A DNA stretch of 64,000 nucleotides from Setomelanomma holmii (Eukaryota; Ascomycota; Dothideomycetes; Pleosporales; Phaeosphaeriaceae): NCBI GenBank assembly GCA_010015745.1, contig ML978186.1, positions 124,001-188,000 of the forward strand, read 5' to 3'. The number at the start of each line of letters is the position of its first letter. The stretch's first letter is position 1. Below, piece after piece: positions 20,833 to 32,586 of this stretch. The notes beneath the pieces are model-generated. The model worked only from the letters and a program-made list of their open reading frames with translations. It was not told the origin of the DNA and made no database searches. Position numbers and translations under genes: made by a program.

Positions 20833-23160
20833 CTAGAAGTCGTACCCAACACTAATGCTCAGTCCCATACGCATATTCTCCACCGTCTTGCCACCGACAC
20901 CTTTCAGCATGGCCAGAGACTCGAGATCAAGAACTTCCGCATCGTCCATTTCGACTAGACAATTGACTATGCCGTCCGCTTTCTTCGCTCCCACACCTTT
21001 CAACGCCTTGATCTGGTTGATGTCTCGCGAGTTGATGATGCTCAGTAGATGTTTCGTTCGTGGCGTTTGTTCTACAGGGTTAAGCGATATGTCTGCTTCG
21101 TCGCGGAAGATAGGAAGTTTCTTGGTAGCTTTCTTGGGCTTACGCGCAGCTTTCGGCTTGTACTGAAAGCAGTCGTCTGAAGCGTACGATGCGTCGTGGT
21201 CGGATTCTGGTGGTGGTGCGAATTCGTCCTCATTATCTGATTGGTCCCGGTAGACTGCCTTTGGTTTCGAGACCTTCTCCGTCTTGATTGGTGCCATGAG
21301 ATTCGATACAGGGGCGGGTGGTAGTGTTAATATGGTAGGGGCGGAGACGTCTTTGGTCACTGTGTCCTCCTTGCTGGCCCGAATCTTATCTTCAAGAGCT
21401 CTCATCTTCACTTCCAGCTTCGCGTTTCCTGGGAAGAAGGGCTGTGCTAGTCTGTACATCCTCAATGCACTAGCGTCCTCTCCACGTATGGAATGCTGCT
21501 TCGCCATGAGCAAGAATTGTAGCCCTTGCGACTTGCCATCATCGTCTTTGGCGTCAATGCGATGTTCTAGATCGTCCAGTCGTTTCTGCAACTCTGCAGA
21601 CAGGGCCGGCGCTGCAGCTCCAACATCTTGCAAGGCCTTCTCTGCGAGCTTCTCCTCTATCCGTTGTGCAATGAGCGCCTCAATCGATGCCTTTGTCATC
21701 GCAGGCTCAACTGTCCGTATCCGCGAGGTGCTATCTGTCGTTCGATACGTCTTTGCCGGTCGCGATGCGAATGTGCTACTGGGTTCCGCTGCTCGCTTCG
21801 TTCCCTCTGTTCGTCGAACGCCTTGATTCTGTGATGGAAGGTTAGAAACACGAGTTGCAGATTTGCGGGAGTCAGAGTATACAGAGAAGGCCTTGACGGG
21901 CTTTTCCCCTTTCTTCTGTCTCTCCGGTTCTTGTATGTTCGCATTGTGCGCCGCCGCGATGGGTCGTAACGGTTGTCTTGTGATGTTGGCTCCACCGATG
22001 CTGCTCGTGGCCAAGGGCTTAGCCATAGTTCGTAGCACCGGGTCATTCTCTACTTCCGCGACCTCGATCTTCTTCGTTCGACTCGCGAAGTTGAGCGAGC
22101 TTATAGTGTCCAGGTGGTACGCTCGTGTTGGTGCAAGATTCAAGATCATAACCGTCAAGCCCTTGTTCTGGCCTAGCGACAATATCCGAGTCATCTTCGA
22201 CTCCCGGTACGGTATACGGCTCTGCTTCTTGTTCATGGCCTCCACACACTGTGCCAACACAAATAGGGACTTGTTGATTGCAGAGCTCTCCACTAGGCGC
22301 TCTTTGTTGTTGTCGGTTCGACGATTGTCCTCGGATCCTGCAAGATCAATACACGAGGCTCGACTGATCTGAACAGTGGTTTCGGTAGTCTGAGTAATTT
22401 TTACGCAAAGGACTGCGTGCGATCGCGAAGAATGTGCATTGAGCTAGAGCGCGTTAGCAGGCGTTCAGCTACCACTCTACGAGCTCCTACCTTGGTGGCT
22501 GATGTGGAGCGGTTCATGTTCGCTTGGTCGTAAAGCTGCTCAAACTCCTTCAGTGTGCTGCATGGTTTCTCCGTCAAACCAACCACCACTGTTTTGCCAT
22601 GGTTATCCCTAATTGGGAGCCCTGACGGCGTACGCTTCTCAGGAGGCTCGAATAAATCGTAGACGCGGTCGCAGTAGATCTCGAAATATTCCAGCGCGAC
22701 CTCCACTTGTGTGGCGCCGGCAGAGTCCTTCTCAATCTTCTTACATCGTCGGTATATCGCGCTAAGAAGACGCGGGATCACGCCTCGGTCCGCCAGCGAC
22801 TTTCCTCCGCGCATCGTGTGCGTTTTGCCAGTACCCGTGCAGCCATGGGCGAAGATGGAGAGATCGAAGCCATTGAAGAGGTGCTTTACCGTGGGCGAGA
22901 CTAGTTACACGTCAACTTCAGTCTCGCTGCTCGTCCAGTCGCGACATACTTTCTGCATCGAAAAGTTGCTGTTGCGTCGCGTCCTGCTCATACACGGAGC
23001 TGAATTGGAAACTGAAGGACTCGGCGTCATTCTTTGGGCTCGGTAACCGGACGACAGTTGGCTGCGTCTCGCTTTCGATGGCTTCTGCGGTGACGATGGT
23101 GTCTTTGTCGAGCTCGTTTTTGAGCAATGGACGTATACGCGCGACAACACGGACACTCAT
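20833..23160 (-). CDS. Chromokinesin with C-terminal HhH domain (KIF22/Kid-like)
   Basis: Three exons, 23160-22950, 22900-22491 and 22443-20833 (introns 49 and 47 nt), give 743 residues. The motor domain is N-terminal: VVARIRPLL at the start, P-loop GCTGTGKT at 90-97, switch I SSRSH at 212-216 (first residue group of exon 3), and switch II DLAGSE at 240-245. A basic linker follows, then a short helical segment. A helix-hairpin-helix pair closes the protein (about 671-743), with KGVGAKKADGIV and KGVGGKTVENM. This motor plus HhH layout is that of Kid/KIF22, which binds DNA and pushes chromosome arms along spindle microtubules. Nuclear/spindle location is inferred. All splice junctions preserve motor motifs. 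Confidence 0.85.
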
Positions 23161-24354
23161 GGTAGGCGACGAGGACGTGTACGTGGGTAACGTGTAGAAA
23201 GGAACAAAAGCCTAAGTCTACAGAGAAAAGAATGTTGACCTACCGGTGTCGTGACGTCGAGCTCTGCAATGCTAAGGGTCAATCCTGGGTGGACTGTGTT
23301 TGCTTTCAAGGTTCGCCTGCGCTTGTCGCCCTAGCAACCACCACCGCTCGCACGAAAGTGAACATTGCGCGTGCAGCGATCCATCCTTTACCATCTTTCA
23401 GTTCTTCAGGCGCGACTGTCGGTAGTCCTGAAAGCATGCATCGAAATCTTCACGTCGAGTTGGAACTTTCGCAAGCATGCCTGCTTGCGTGCGCAGTGTG
23501 TGTGCATCGGCAGTGTGCACGAGGGCTGCTGACCAGTCCCATCGCGAGACGTCAAAGCAACTATCCGTCCATGAATCGAGGGAATGCCTTGAAGTCATTC
23601 CAGACTCTGGAGGCTTCGATGCTCCAGCGGATAGTGGTGACGTCGGCGCTGCATGGAAGATCTGCCTACAAACTCGTGACGCTCGACAATCGATCGTTCG
23701 TACACGCACAGGTCGCCTTGTCGTCGCATGAGACACATGGCGCCTACTCGGGTAGCTGCCGAAGAGCCTCATGAATACGATCCATGAATAGCATGGCGGT
23801 GATGCATCCTGGAGTGGTGTTTCAGCGAGCCGCCAGACATTCGCGTTGATTGCCTGTCTCAGCGTCCCATTGGTTGGGGGGTGTGCACAGCGCCGAAACA
23901 GTCCGTGCTTCTCCACAACCAACAACGACCACTCCTCAGGTTACTTCTTGGGTCTTTTCAGAACAGGCCAGTGACACGCACAAATTGCAGGCCGCTGCGA
24001 CGATGCTGGGCCAGTGCTCTTTGTGCTTCTATTTCGAAGTCAAACTGCCCTCGCAGCGGCTATTGGAGCTTCAAAACCATGCGCTGGCCCAGATGCCATG
24101 AGTCCGTACAGTGACCAGCCTAGACCGACGTCTGCTTGAGACGAACCGTTCTTTTCTCTGTTTCCTAGCTGTCTTTCCTTGCAGCGTGTTTCCTTTTGTC
24201 GATCGTTTCTCTCATAGTCTTCCAGTCTCTCAGTCTCTCAGTCTCTCTCGCACTGTGTTTGTTCTGTTCATCCTGTCTGCAAGCGCGCGTTTCCTTAATT
24301 CTCTTGTCGTGTTTCGTTGATCTTCTTTCTTGTTTTTCTTGTCGCATCTCACAG
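23161..24354. other. Divergent intergenic region, kinesin / secreted protein
   Basis: No convincing gene in about 1.2 kb. The last 230 bp before 24355 are strongly pyrimidine-rich (TTTCT/CTCT), as in many fungal promoters and 5' leaders. Confidence 0.4.
24223..24249. repeat. 8-bp CAGTCTCT tandem repeat
   Basis: Three consecutive CAGTCTCT units followed by CTC lie in the pyrimidine-rich leader upstream of the secreted Ser/Thr-rich gene. Confidence 0.65.
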
Positions 24355-25919
24355 ATGCCTCTTCTCGCATCGATCCTGCTGCTGGCAGCTTGTTCTACCT
24401 CCGTAATTGCAGGGCCGGTTCCGAAGAACGACAAAAGGCAACTGTAAGTGAGAGGGTGCAAAAGTACATCTTGATCTGAACTGACACGATCAGCTTCACA
24501 AGCTATGCCAACACGACATTAGCTATTCCCTCTACAACTGCATCGATCCCAGCTCTTAGCTCAACATTAAGTGCCGGCCAGCTAGTCAACGCGGACACCG
24601 CACTTGTAATCGAGCCGATCCAGAAGACAGTCATTACGCATGTCCTATCCGCCATCACATTTCTCAATACCAAGGGTGAGCCCGTCGCTACACAAAATGC
24701 CGAAACCGTTCTTTCCACTTCGTACTTCACGCCAACTCCTGCGCCAGCCCAAGCATCGTCAGCCATCGCGAGCTCCAGTGTCGCGTCCCCGTCTACGCAA
24801 TTTCCCAGTCTGCCCTTGTTATCATTGTCAAGTAGCGTGATCCCACCGTCAAGCAATGCAGGAACTCGGGTTTCTGCTGCGAGTTCCTTGGCAGCAGTAG
24901 AGAGCGGACCAAGCAGTGCAATACTAAGCATTCCGGTCTTCTCTTACATCACAGACGAAAGCAGTGCCATTGTTCCTGTTGCTACTTCTACACCAATGGC
25001 GACAAGTAGAGCCACCGGAAACTCGACGAGTCTGCCAGGCTTCAATCATCCTGGCCTTGCCTCGCGAAGCAGCAAGGTCACAAGCGTTGCATTTAGCTCA
25101 GCAGCCCCATCCTTGTCGTTGGGTTCCGGATCAGCTATACAGACATCGGTCTCCCCAGCACTCAGCAGTGCAAATGCAACAACACCTACGATATCTAGTT
25201 CGAGCAATCTGCCCTCTAACAACCCGCTGTCTCACGCACCTGCAAGCACAGTAGGCTCATCCACAATCACCCGCATCGTCATCACAAAGACCGAGTACAC
25301 CACCGTCTTCGGACCATTACCAACGGCTCCTGCGGTATCTTCAGCTTCTGTACAAAAGCCAAGCGCCTCTCCATCAAGAGGCTCGGAACTTGGAGCGGAG
25401 TCCAGCTTAGCCGCTGCCTCACCCGCGTCCTCATCAGCAACTCTTGCACCAACACCACTCGCGCCACCACCGGTAGTGATCGTCACACAATATACCACAG
25501 TCACGCCCTCATCGGCTCCAGAACCCTCAAGAACACCAACTTCAACCGACATCCCTATCATATCGAGTCCAATCGCATCATCTTCGCCTATGCAACACGC
25601 CTCGTCGTCTGCCGCAGCGACACCGCCAACAGTCCCATCATCAGCATCGCCTCCAATCGCCGCGTCGTCTTCCAAGTCTACAGCGCACTCATCTTCAGCC
25701 GCACTGCCTCCCAAAGCCTCATCATCAACAACGCCAGCGGCACGACCCTCGCCATCATCCTCGCCACCAGCACCACCTGCCGCCCCGTCTCCGACGTCTG
25801 AAGGACCGTTGATCATCACGCCGATTGCGCCGAGTCAGATTTTCACGGTTACTGTGACGACGACGGAGAAGGAGACAATAACCGAGACCACGACGGTTAG
25901 TGTTACTGTCACAGCTTGA
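24355..25919 (+). CDS. Secreted Ser/Thr-rich cell-surface protein
   Basis: Two exons, 24355-24443 and 24494-25919 (50-nt intron GTAAGT...CTGAC...CAG), give 504 residues. A signal peptide (MPLLASILLLAACSTSVIA, 1-19) is followed by a short segment with a Lys-Arg site at 27-28 (NDKR), as for Kex2 trimming. The rest is about half Ser, Thr, Ala and Pro with long Ser runs, suited to dense O-mannosylation. Three Val/Thr segments recur: ITKTEYTTVF, VTQYTTVTP and the C-terminal TVTVTTTEKETITETTTV, a style typical of fungal wall proteins. There is no hydrophobic GPI-anchor tail, so it is likely released or held by the wall otherwise. No catalytic domain was seen. Confidence 0.75.
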
Positions 25920-26112
25920 AGGATGGAAGTCAGAAGATGTAGGAAATGAGGGTAAAGGGGTTCGAAATGGTCGGGGGCGGGGCGATGGTGGTGGTGTAAT
26001 TTGATACCCATATAATGCTTTGTATGGCACAGCATGTTGATCCTGCTAGTGTGTGGCCCAAATAGTACCTTTCAGAACAATGTAGTTCAGGACTTTATTC
26101 ACCTCCCAAATT

Positions 26113-28308
26113 TCAACCAAGTCTAAACGTCCCCGCACTCCACCTATACACCCTCCACAGCCGTCCTCCATATCTCCTCGCCATTCTCGCCGGAATCTTC
26201 TTCTCAGGATGCGGCTCGTGGAAATTGATGGCGCGCTCTACGTCCAGCTTCCCAGGCGCGAACCGTCATACAGACCCATATAGCTTTTCAAATTGGAATC
26301 CGGTGGCGGCCATGGCTTGCAGGAAGTCTTGCCAAGGATATCGCCGCGGCGATCTGTGGAGAAGGGTGAGTGGAAGAGGGCGGAGAATACCCTGTAGACC
26401 CGCTTGTTTACTGTGAAGACTTTCTCTTCTTCGTTTGGAGTACGGGTGGATCCAATTGGGATGGTTTCATTTGCGTCTGGGCGTGCAGTTCCGCGCTTCT
26501 TTGTCCCTGACTTCGTGGCAGGTTTGTCATCTGCGGCGACGGTGCGTTGAGTGCGAAGCTCTAGCTCGAATTGCTGCTCGGCCAATGGTATTAGGGCGCC
26601 CTTAGCTGTCTTCGTTGGTTCGATCCATGCTGGTCTACGTTGCAAGATGCCCGGCCTCGACGTTGTTATTGCTGGGTCCAATGTGTCGAGCATCAGACCG
26701 CTCTGCCATGGTCGTCTTGCGCGCGTCATAACCAGTTTGTCGATCTTGGCCCAGAACTTGTCCAGCTTGCTTTTCGGCTAGTCTCATCTGCTCGACTGTT
26801 CCTTTCGTTCGCGGTTGATCTGCCGGATAGTCAAGTCTATTGCCCTTTGGTGTGCCCTCCTCAGCCACATGCATTTCTTCCATATGGTCCGCGATCCGCA
26901 TCATCTCGGTCATCTGTTCGATCAACTTTCTTTGTGCGAGTCTAGAACACTCTCTATTTTTCTGGTAGAACGGCTCCGTACAGGCGAGGTTGGTACGTTC
27001 TCAACTGACGATCGAGCTTGCCCGTCAGAGCTAAGTCTCCTCAATCTCGAGCTCTCCTGGAAGTGACTTATCAATTGCAAGCGATTGCGCGTGTTTGGCT
27101 TAGAGTGCATCAATGCATTGCACGAAGTTCCTGGGGATGGTCCACGACATAAGATACGAGTATGCTTCGGCAACCAAATTGGTAAGGATGCGGTCCCAGG
27201 AAAGGGGCGTTCCCTTGAACGGCTGTTATCGGCCGTGAACATCAAGCACACTTTCTTGTCTATGCTCTAAACGGGATATCGCCGTCTCGGCAAAGTACCC
27301 AGGGTATTCTCGCAACTCCCACATGTTGTCCTCGCATTCGTTTGGTTTGGCTTCGATGAGCGTTAAGAGCGCATCAAAGTCCAGCGAATGCGGAACGTGG
27401 TAGGGGCCTTCCTCGAACAAGTCAGGAATGGTGATGGTATCAGAACCATTGTCACGAGAGAATGCAGGTAGATCGGGTTGAACAGGATACTGGTCGCTGA
27501 AAATGTCCTTTTCCACAACCCCATGCAGATTCGCTTTGGCGCACTTGACTAACAGATCAAGCATGCAACTTTGAGCTTCCAGTATGATGAGTTCATTGCT
27601 GGGATCAATATTACCAGCAGGTGCTTGTGATCCCACATCCAGAGTGTAGATCCTATCGTAGGTTGCACATGAGTTGTGGCTGATGAGACGCATTTCATGA
27701 CGGCCAGGTTCGTCAATGAAGATAGGACCCACACATCAGGTCTGAACACCCAGATATGCGTTCTGATAATCGCTATAAGCGAAGACTTGCGGTGCGTTCC
27801 TCGCACGTGCGATGAACAACACAAGCAGTGATCTTGGTCCGGATAGATCTTCGAGGTTCGTGAGTGGTAGGAGGTAAGAATCCCGGTATTTCGAGTCCGG
27901 TGGTTGAATGGGGCCACTGAGTCCACGTTTCTCTGCAGCCGCCGTCATCGCTTTCCACCCAGGACGATGTTCCTGGGGCACTTTCGGCCATATTTCTAAG
28001 AGCAACTGCTTACGATTCTTCCCACTTTTCTCAGCCTAGCGAGTGCGAATCGTCTCCTTCTACCTGTCTAACATGTCTTGCAATGTTTCCCTGCTCGAAT
28101 AGCTAGCTTCCGAAGATCCCATTGCTTTCGTCTTTGCAGCGTGCAGGTAAATGGAAGGTGGCATCTTAACACCTTGGCTCTCCAGGTATCCTCTCGGGTC
28201 TCGCATAACGGCCTCGGGATCACGAGATGAACTTTATTCGATGCTTAGCTCATCCTTGTGGTTTTCGAACGTAGCCTCCATTCTCGGGCGCGTTGGATGA
28301 GATGTCAT
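26113..28308 (-). pseudogene. RIP-type pseudogene of an ascomycete multicopy protein family
   Basis: Read leftward from ATG 28308, the sequence stays protein-like for about 730 codons but is broken by stops at 28234, 28060, 28036, 27736, 27226, 27100, 27031, 27025, 27001, 26635 and 26266 (low coordinates). Most can be explained by a single C-to-T change (CAA, CAG or CGA), and the one at 26266 by TGG to TGA. Two compensating frameshifts are likely, near 26640-26730 and near 26345. Recognisable blocks include LEIWPKVPQEHRPGWKAM, then LEDLSGPRSLLVLFIARARN, SHSLDF-like text, WELREYPGYFAET, FTVNKRVYRVFSALFH and the tail FHEPHPEKKIPARMARR. These match my memory of a large unannotated family in filamentous ascomycetes with unknown function. 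Not expected to make a full protein. Confidence 0.8.
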
Positions 28309-29198
28309 CTGAAGAGTGCTTCGCCGACCAGCGGTATCCGAGCCATTGTGGTAACGATGGACGAGAGCTCCTAATGCATTAGTTAAGATTAGCCAAAATT
28401 GACTCTGTGAGCCGGACGACGTCGGGAGCCTACAGAAGAAACTTACGGTGCGCAGCCCCTGTGAATCCCACCTGCAAGCTTTACGCTAGTCATTGTCTGC
28501 TATACCTGGATTGAACCGCTCGTTGGTTCTTGACGCGTGATATGCAACCACCACGACGGAGAAAGTGACTCTACGCTATGCTCTAAGTCATATACTTCGC
28601 CAACCCGATGCCGTGGCTCGACTACGTAGCGAGGCTTGAATCTTCGCCGGACGACGGTACGCTAGGTATCGGCACAACCATCATCGGTCCTAACACTATC
28701 CGCACAACACTGGAATCGCACTGTCGCCGTATCTTGGATCACCTCACATAGCTCTGCATTGATAATCACCTACAGCATGTATCCTCATGGATACATCCAG
28801 AGACTTTTCGTACCATCGCGGTGCGTTCTGAGCGCCGCGAGGATATCCAGGGTTGCGAAAGAAAATTTGCTACGCCAGTATTTGAATGTACGGAAGATTG
28901 CATTATGATCATCTCAGGGTCTGTTGAGATAGCTACCGATGTGAGGAAGTGGTACAGTATTATTGGCAGAATCAAGAACTTATCCACTGAATAGATTCGA
29001 GGAACGTTCTCCTCAGTCAAATCATGGTTCATGAAGACCCCTTCGAAACGTATCTTCTTAGATATATACCAAACTTCTTCTTGCATTCCTCCTCCGCTCT
29101 CAAAAGTCCTCCCCATCACATCTTGCATCAAAAGCACTTCATATTAACGCTCCAATTCCCCTTCAAAACCAATAAATATCACACCAACTCAAGCTGTT
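28309..29198. other. Intergenic region after the pseudogene
   Basis: About 890 bp. A minus-strand open frame (28766-29137) has no recognisable features and no neighbouring support. Otherwise nothing was seen; parts may be decayed sequence related to the adjacent pseudogene. Confidence 0.35.
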
Positions 29199-29744
29199 AT
29201 GGGTAAGTATAATTGTATATACACCTCACAAGTTCTAGATGACGTGAAATCAGCATCAAATCTCAAAAGAAATGACTCGGTCATAATCGAAGCCGAACCC
29301 GCTCCTCTGACTGGAAACTCTGCCATCCAGTACGACGCCATAGTGAACGTGATGGACGCACTCTGCTTCACACTTCGCGCCTACACCCCTGAAGAGCTAT
29401 ATCAGCCATGCGTGGAGGCACAAGAAACTCTCCGCGATTTTCTCCTTGCGTCACTATTCTTCAAGCTTGATGAGGTAGAATTTGGGATCCTCAACAAAGA
29501 CGCAGTGCATCAAGTTCTGAAGGAGGTTCATATCGCTGCCAGCAGACAAGCAGTGAACGATAGCAATGTTAGAGTCATGAAGCATGCTGCCTGTTGGGCA
29601 TTGTACATATTTGAGTGCAATGGAGAGACCAATGGTGAGGAGTATAGCATGGGGTCTAGCGAGGTGCACATGGCCATGTATGACTTTGCCAGGCGGATAC
29701 TGGCTGGCAAGGGACGGGTCTCAAGGTGCCTTATAGTTGAGTGA
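29199..29744 (+). CDS. Orphan hypothetical protein
   Basis: Open frame of 181 residues with good protein composition: mostly helical, acidic segments (DSVIIEAEPAP, LRDFLLASLFFKLDEVEFGIL) and no repeats, signal peptide or membrane helix. I recognise no family. The text ATGGGTAAGT at the start includes a donor-like GTAAGT with TTCTAG 30 nt later; removing that 36-nt piece would keep the frame (ATG GAT GAC), but 36 nt is very short for an intron. It lies between a RIP-type pseudogene and a MYND gene, so it may be lineage-specific or a chance frame. Confidence 0.45.
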   Translation: MGKYNCIYTSQVLDDVKSASNLKRNDSVIIEAEPAPLTGNSAIQYDAIVNVMDALCFTLRAYTPEELYQPCVEAQETLRDFLLASLFFKLDEVEFGILNKDAVHQVLKEVHIAASRQAVNDSNVRVMKHAACWALYIFECNGETNGEEYSMGSSEVHMAMYDFARRILAGKGRVSRCLIVE

Positions 29745-29884
29745 GGATAGTCACGCTGTTGTACTCTCAGACTGGATGCTAACTGGCTGAGGATAGTCAC
29801 ATTGTTGTATTCCATAGTTACTCTACATGTTCTGGCTGCCTGTTGTTGCTGTTGTATCTAAGTGCTAGCAATACCCATCGCAAA

Positions 29885-31148
29885 TCAAACCTCGTGAGGC
29901 GAGAGAATCTCATCAATGATTTTTCCCTCTGCTAGCTGCAGCTTTTTCCATGACTCATACCACTTCACGAAGTCCTCCTTGGAATACTCGCTCAATTTCT
30001 CGAGGTTATAGGTACCCTTCCTGGCGAACCGGGCCGCTAACTTGTCGCGCTCATAGTCCATGAAAGCAGCCATATGCACGGGGTATAGTGGCTTGCCGTC
30101 CTTGCGTACCGCTATGATGCTACCAAAATCATAATTGCGGTCGAGCAGTGGAACCGGGGGATCGATGTGTTGTAGAAGTGGTGCCATGCTTGAGACTTCG
30201 CAGGGTAATTCGACATATCTATCGCGCTCCGTCAATTGAGAGGGCAGGCGGTGGAGCCCAAGAGGGATGCCGATGCGGTCGTAAATAGGAGCGGCGATGT
30301 CGCTATTAGCTAGACGTAGGGAAACGTTGACTGGAAAAGGCTCAATCGGCTGACAATTACCTAAGCAGCGATCTGCTGCGGTTGTGACTCGCACGCCCAT
30401 AACTGGGACTCCAACGACCTTCCTGATGCGCGTGGCTTGGAACTGATCGTACTTTGACCGCATCGCATCGACAACGTGGCGAAACTCTACGGCGCCCATA
30501 TCGTAGCAGCGGAAGGGACCATTGTTCGTCGATCTCAGACCGTAGGCGATAACAGTGCCATACCAAAACTGTTTCAGCTCTGCGTTGATGCTGAGAAGAC
30601 TCTGATTCACCTCATGCTTTGGTACATCATGCGCTGAGTCAGCTTGCAGATGCTTGCCCATGATCCTGAAAGGGTTCTCGAGCGGACGCTTTGGTACCAC
30701 GCTGTCCAGAATGTCGGTGGCGACCTGACTGTAGTCTAGAGGATTGACTCCAAGCATAACTTTCGCATAAGGGTATTCGGCGCCGTGACCAATATTGTAG
30801 TCGTACTCGCTATCGTTGGGGCTAACGAAACTGAGCCAGAAGAAGCGAGGGTGTGGTTCGTTCTGAGGGAAGAGGATCGCGCGCTTGTAATTCCCGTCTG
30901 GGCGCTGACCCTCGGGCTCACTCCGACTGGACTTGCATACGAGTTTGTGAATAGGCCAGTCACGCGCCTCACATGCAACCGAACCTAAAAGTTGATGTAC
31001 GAAGTCAGTGTTTGTCTCACATAAATCCCGAAAGTGGGGTATGCTTACAGTATCGGATTTCCAAGCAGTCCTTAAACTTTATGCCCGGCCGTGGACACAT
31101 CGCACAAAAGGGTCCTCGCTGATCATGAGGATTTTGTGTTGACGCCAT
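29885..31148 (-). CDS. MYND-type zinc-finger protein
   Basis: Two exons, 31148-31049 and 30984-29885, across a 64-nt intron (GTAAGC...TTTTAG) give 399 residues. Splicing completes a MYND finger at residues 15-52: CAMC, then C near 28, YC, VAC, and the closing H/C of WPIHKLVC. MYND fingers bind proline-rich peptides and mediate protein contacts. The remaining roughly 340 residues (FFWLSFVSPNDSEYDYNIGH ... KWYESWKKLQLAEGKIIDEI) contain no SET or other enzyme motif that I can see. Such MYND-plus-unknown proteins are common and often multicopy in filamentous ascomycetes. Cellular role unknown. Confidence 0.75.
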
Positions 31149-31593
31149 GACTGACGGCTGGAGAATCAATGAAGAATATCGATTCAGGTTGGGAACGGTA
31201 CAGGCGTTGAGCAATCTCTCCTGTTGAGCGGTGGTCGATGATTGGCACGGCGTGCGCTCACAAAGATGGAAAATGCCAGTGAGCATTCAGGATCGCAGCA
31301 TGACACAAATGAGCCTGCCATCTGTTCGGTCGAGCATACCAATGTACGGAATTCAGCCACGGCAGTCGCTGGGTGACCTATCTAGGTAGGTGTACAAGCG
31401 AGAGCCGTTTGCTCTCGGGTTAACATAGATTTCGAACGCAAACTAAGAAAGTTCCGTGCACGCTACCACCTTTTGGCGGAGTGAAAGCAGAGAAATCAAA
31501 TCCTGTTGTTAGTGGGTTATAGATGTCAAGCGAACCTCCCGTTCTCCGTCCGAGCGGATCACCATCGTCCGACACGAATTAGCAATCGCGATC
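31149..31593. other. Intergenic region
   Basis: Divergent gap between the MYND gene and the doubtful zinc-ribbon locus. No gene or repeat was recognised. Confidence 0.35.
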
Positions 31594-32174
31594 ATGTCCG
31601 CCGAATCGAGCAATGCCGGGCCGGCTACCGGTAGCAACCACAAGAGGGAAGTATGATTTTGCAGGCTTGATGGGGTCAGTAAGAGGATACTTCAAGGAAC
31701 AGATGCGACGTTGGCTCAATGGACCGAGACACCAGGACAGAAATGGACAACAGCCAGTAACCATGGCAGAGTTTTGCGATATTGTCGCCGATATCTACCG
31801 TTTGCTAGACGGAGAAATCAGAGAGGTTCTGGTACTGTGCATATGCGTTTTGACGAACACATGTAAGAGCATTAAGATCTTCGACAATGCTGCTAATCAG
31901 TCAGCTTTCTTGTCGCATGCTGCTGACCACATTGCCGAATTTGGCAGGGATCTGTTCCTACACATGCTCGGGCGAACGAAACCGCAGCGCGAGGACGCAA
32001 ACATATGTGTTGTAGCCGCTGAGCCACAAATACGGTCCGGGGTGAAAGTGTCCTCATTGCAATGCAGTGTGGTCTAAGAAGGCATGGCGACCTCAGATTG
32101 GAGAGATGTTCCAGGGTTATTGCACAAGCTGCGGAAATCTCGTCGAAGACTGGACGAAGTACCAGGGCAGTTGA
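31594..32174 (+). pseudogene. Doubtful small zinc-ribbon gene, possibly broken
   Basis: Three protein-like pieces lie in different frames. An ATG at 31594 opens a short leader (MSAESSNAGPATG). A second frame (31613-32077) carries helical text (MAEFCDIVADIYRLLDGEIRE, then AFLSHAADHIAEFGRDLFLH). A third frame from 32046 to a stop at 32172-32174 reads KCPHCNAVWSKKAW ... GYCTSCGNLVEDW, a CxxC...CxxC zinc ribbon. In that third frame a TGA (32043) precedes KCPHC, in a GGG-TGA-AAG context. The pieces could be exons of one small gene, but no confident donor links the second and third. Alternatively it has frameshifts and a CGA-to-TGA stop like other decayed genes here. Family and function are unknown. 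Confidence 0.35.
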
Positions 32175-32586
32175 AAGGGCAGCGCAAGCCGAGTTCAGTC
32201 ATGTGTGAGAGATATCTTCAAAGCATCATGGCTAGACCAAGTGTTGCAGAAGACCAGAGGTGCCTCGGCCCGGAGATACAATACGCCGACGCGATCGTTT
32301 CAACTTGGTCGAGGGGCAAGCTTGCGACCTTCAATACAGACAGACATATTTACGACGTTACGACCCATTTGCTCTTGTTCTTGATTTTGTTGCAAATTCC
32401 ATACTCAGATTGACCTCATTGCGGCTTTCGGTCATCTCACTGTTGAGGCTTTGCTGAAGCCATACGATCGTACCTCGATCACACGCGCTCCTTCCTCTAT
32501 ATCTCACCGCCTTAACACCCTATATCTCGACGTTTCCACTCCACTAGAACAGTCGCTAGATCTCGGTCGATTTTACCTGCGTCACA
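32175..32586. other. Promoter region of the STRAP-like gene
   Basis: No gene seen. The last 130 bp are pyrimidine-rich (CTCCTTCCTCTATATCTCACC) and contain a TATATCTC element, fitting a core promoter and leader. Confidence 0.4.

Noticed and set aside
25232..25819. 195-codon minus-strand frame rich in Gly, Ala, Asp and Glu
   Set aside because: Antisense shadow of the Ser/Thr-rich secreted protein.
26238..26729. 163-codon minus-strand frame as a separate gene
   Set aside because: Its text matches the middle of the 26.1-28.3 kb pseudogene; it is a frame-shifted piece of it, not an independent gene.
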